This document shows, piece after piece, positions 31,101-32,218 of a DNA stretch of 32,218 nt. The notes under the pieces are model-generated. The model saw only the letters and a list, made by a program, of their open reading frames with translations, had not been told where the DNA came from and searched no databases. Source of the DNA: an uncultured Aureispira sp. (lineage in GTDB: Bacteria > Bacteroidota > Bacteroidia > Chitinophagales > Saprospiraceae); contig CAJQOX010000380.1 in assembly GCA_905480075.1 (NCBI GenBank), forward strand, positions 1-32,218, written 5' to 3'. Each line of letters opens with the position of its first letter. Position 1 is the first letter of the stretch. Position numbers and translations under genes: made by a program.

Positions 31101-32000
31101 ATGAATCCACATTTAGCTGCGAATGAACGATATGGCATAACGTTATCTTACCTTATATGGGGGGCTACTTATGCGCTCGGTGGCTTAGCTGCTTATCTTA
31201 TTTACCCCTATGTTGAGCTGCAAGGGCCTGTTTTGGCGGCTTTGTGGATGAATATTGCCGCTACAATCGTGATTTTTATTGTAAGTTCTGTTTTCAATAA
31301 TGCGAGTTTGTACGATGCTTACTGGAGTGTCGGACCTGTTTTTACGGTTCTTTTCTGGTGGTCTTTGCAGGGCTTTGATGGCCTTGAAATACGAAAAATA
31401 CTGGCATTTGCAGCAGTTTGCCTTTGGTCGGTTCGGTTGACCTCTAACTGGGCTAGAGGATGGCCCGGATTGCACCACGAAGATTGGCGTTTTCAGGAGT
31501 TGAGGACAAAAACAGGGGCACTCTACCCTCTTGTGAACCTGACAGGAATTCAACTTTTTCAAACGGGTTTAATTTTTATAGGGACTTTACCTCTGTATTA
31601 TGTAGTGGCTTTCGAGCATTCAACGACATTCAACAGCCTGGATATTATCGGTTTTTTCATCTCTGTCGGGGGCGCAACCTTAGAATTGGTAGCGGATGAA
31701 CAATTAAAGGGCTTTAAAAAACAAAATGTAGAACCCAAAGCATTCATGAACGATGGTCTGTGGCATTATTCCCGTCATCCCAACTATTTTGGAGAATTTC
31801 TTTTTTGGTTCGGACTATATGTTATGGCATTAGGGGCCGACTATAATTATTATTGGACGGGTATTGGTAGCTTGTCTGTGTTTTGCTTATTCCAGTTTAT
31901 CAGTATTCCAATGATGGAAAAGCGTATGATCAAAAAACGCCCATTGTATAAGGCTCAGATAAAAAATGTGTCGGCTTTTTTTCTATGGTTTAGGAAATAG
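31101..32000 (+). CDS. DUF1295 family membrane protein (steroid 5-alpha-reductase/isoprenylcysteine methyltransferase-like fold)
   Basis: A 299-residue integral membrane protein with about 6-7 helices, when started at the ATG at 31101. It shows the DUF1295 signatures 'DAYWSVGPVF' (near residue 70), 'WARGWPGLHHEDWRFQELR' (about 117-135), and the C-terminal 'YSRHPNYFGEFLFWFGLY' (about 222-239), shared with 3-oxo-5-alpha-steroid 4-dehydrogenase and with isoprenylcysteine/phospholipid methyltransferases. In those relatives the RHPNYFGE stretch is part of the cofactor-binding site. Substrate here is unknown; a lipid or terpenoid is plausible. It stands alone, with its own promoter candidate, after the tRNA unit. 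Confidence 0.82.
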   Translation: MNPHLAANERYGITLSYLIWGATYALGGLAAYLIYPYVELQGPVLAALWMNIAATIVIFIVSSVFNNASLYDAYWSVGPVFTVLFWWSLQGFDGLEIRKILAFAAVCLWSVRLTSNWARGWPGLHHEDWRFQELRTKTGALYPLVNLTGIQLFQTGLIFIGTLPLYYVVAFEHSTTFNSLDIIGFFISVGGATLELVADEQLKGFKKQNVEPKAFMNDGLWHYSRHPNYFGEFLFWFGLYVMALGADYNYYWTGIGSLSVFCLFQFISIPMMEKRMIKKRPLYKAQIKNVSAFFLWFRK

Positions 32001-32218
32001 GCTTGTTCATGGAGCTATAACTGTCTTGCTGAAAATACAGACCAAAACATCATTAATTGCTTTTATAATAGCTTTAAGTATAAAATTGGTAGTTTTGGGA
32101 CTAATTTTTCGGGTTGCCCGAATTAATCCATAAAGTACTTATTATAGATTTTTACGCTTGATGACGCCAAGGCTAATTGGATGCTTGACGATAGTATAAG
32201 AGGCATTATCTTCCTTTC
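32001..32218. other. downstream non-coding stretch at window end
   Basis: I see no ORF, RNA gene or clear terminator in these 218 bases. Confidence 0.4.

Noticed and set aside
31185..31562. 125-codon minus-strand frame opposite the DUF1295 gene
   Set aside because: It is fully antisense to a well-supported membrane protein, Cys/Arg-rich, and has no start context.

Overview
The window is AT-rich DNA of a Bacteroidota (Bacteroidetes) bacterium. Evidence for this: two proteins end in type IX secretion system (T9SS) sorting domains, one carries a SprB-type repeat, several promoters fit the Bacteroidota -7 box TAnnTTTG, start codons are mostly not preceded by strong Shine-Dalgarno sequences, and small lipocalin-like lipoproteins and a GYDIA-type GHMP kinase are present. 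A free-living, probably marine member of the Cytophagales/Saprospirales part of the phylum is my guess. The sequence does not settle the order.

Layout. 1-843 is the 3' end of a large secreted T9SS substrate. 956-7093 is a cell-surface polysaccharide module: a methyltransferase on the plus strand, then on the minus strand a DUF4340 protein, a Wzx-type flippase, a Wzz-type chain-length regulator and an O-antigen ligase/polymerase. 7337-9177 holds two minus-strand secreted proteins of unknown role. 9855-14213 looks like one plus-strand operon: a secreted TPR protein, a membrane histidine kinase without an adjacent response regulator, a 114-residue protein and a CYTH-domain protein. It converges on comF.

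15181-20593 is an accessory cell-envelope region: a 665-residue secreted protein with 25-residue Gly-rich repeats, three tandem diverged lipocalin-like proteins (two of them lipoproteins), and a T9SS-secreted Asn-rich protein. 21170-22567 is an unrecognised helical protein. 22568-24861 carries two mevalonate-pathway genes, diphosphomevalonate decarboxylase and a GYDIA GHMP kinase. A spacer between them contains an unusual GC-rich stretch with nested inverted repeats. 25383-28924 holds a small membrane protein and a large M16 metallopeptidase lipoprotein. 29232-30665 is an ECF-like sigma factor followed by a membrane protein placed like an anti-sigma factor. A tRNA-Pro(GGG) and a DUF1295 membrane protein close the window.

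I found no CRISPR array, prophage, transposase or recognised defence system. The best leads for something undescribed are the GC-rich folded island at about 23700-23865, the lipocalin-like paralog cluster, the orphan kinase operon with its small unknown protein, and the repeat-bearing 665-residue surface protein.
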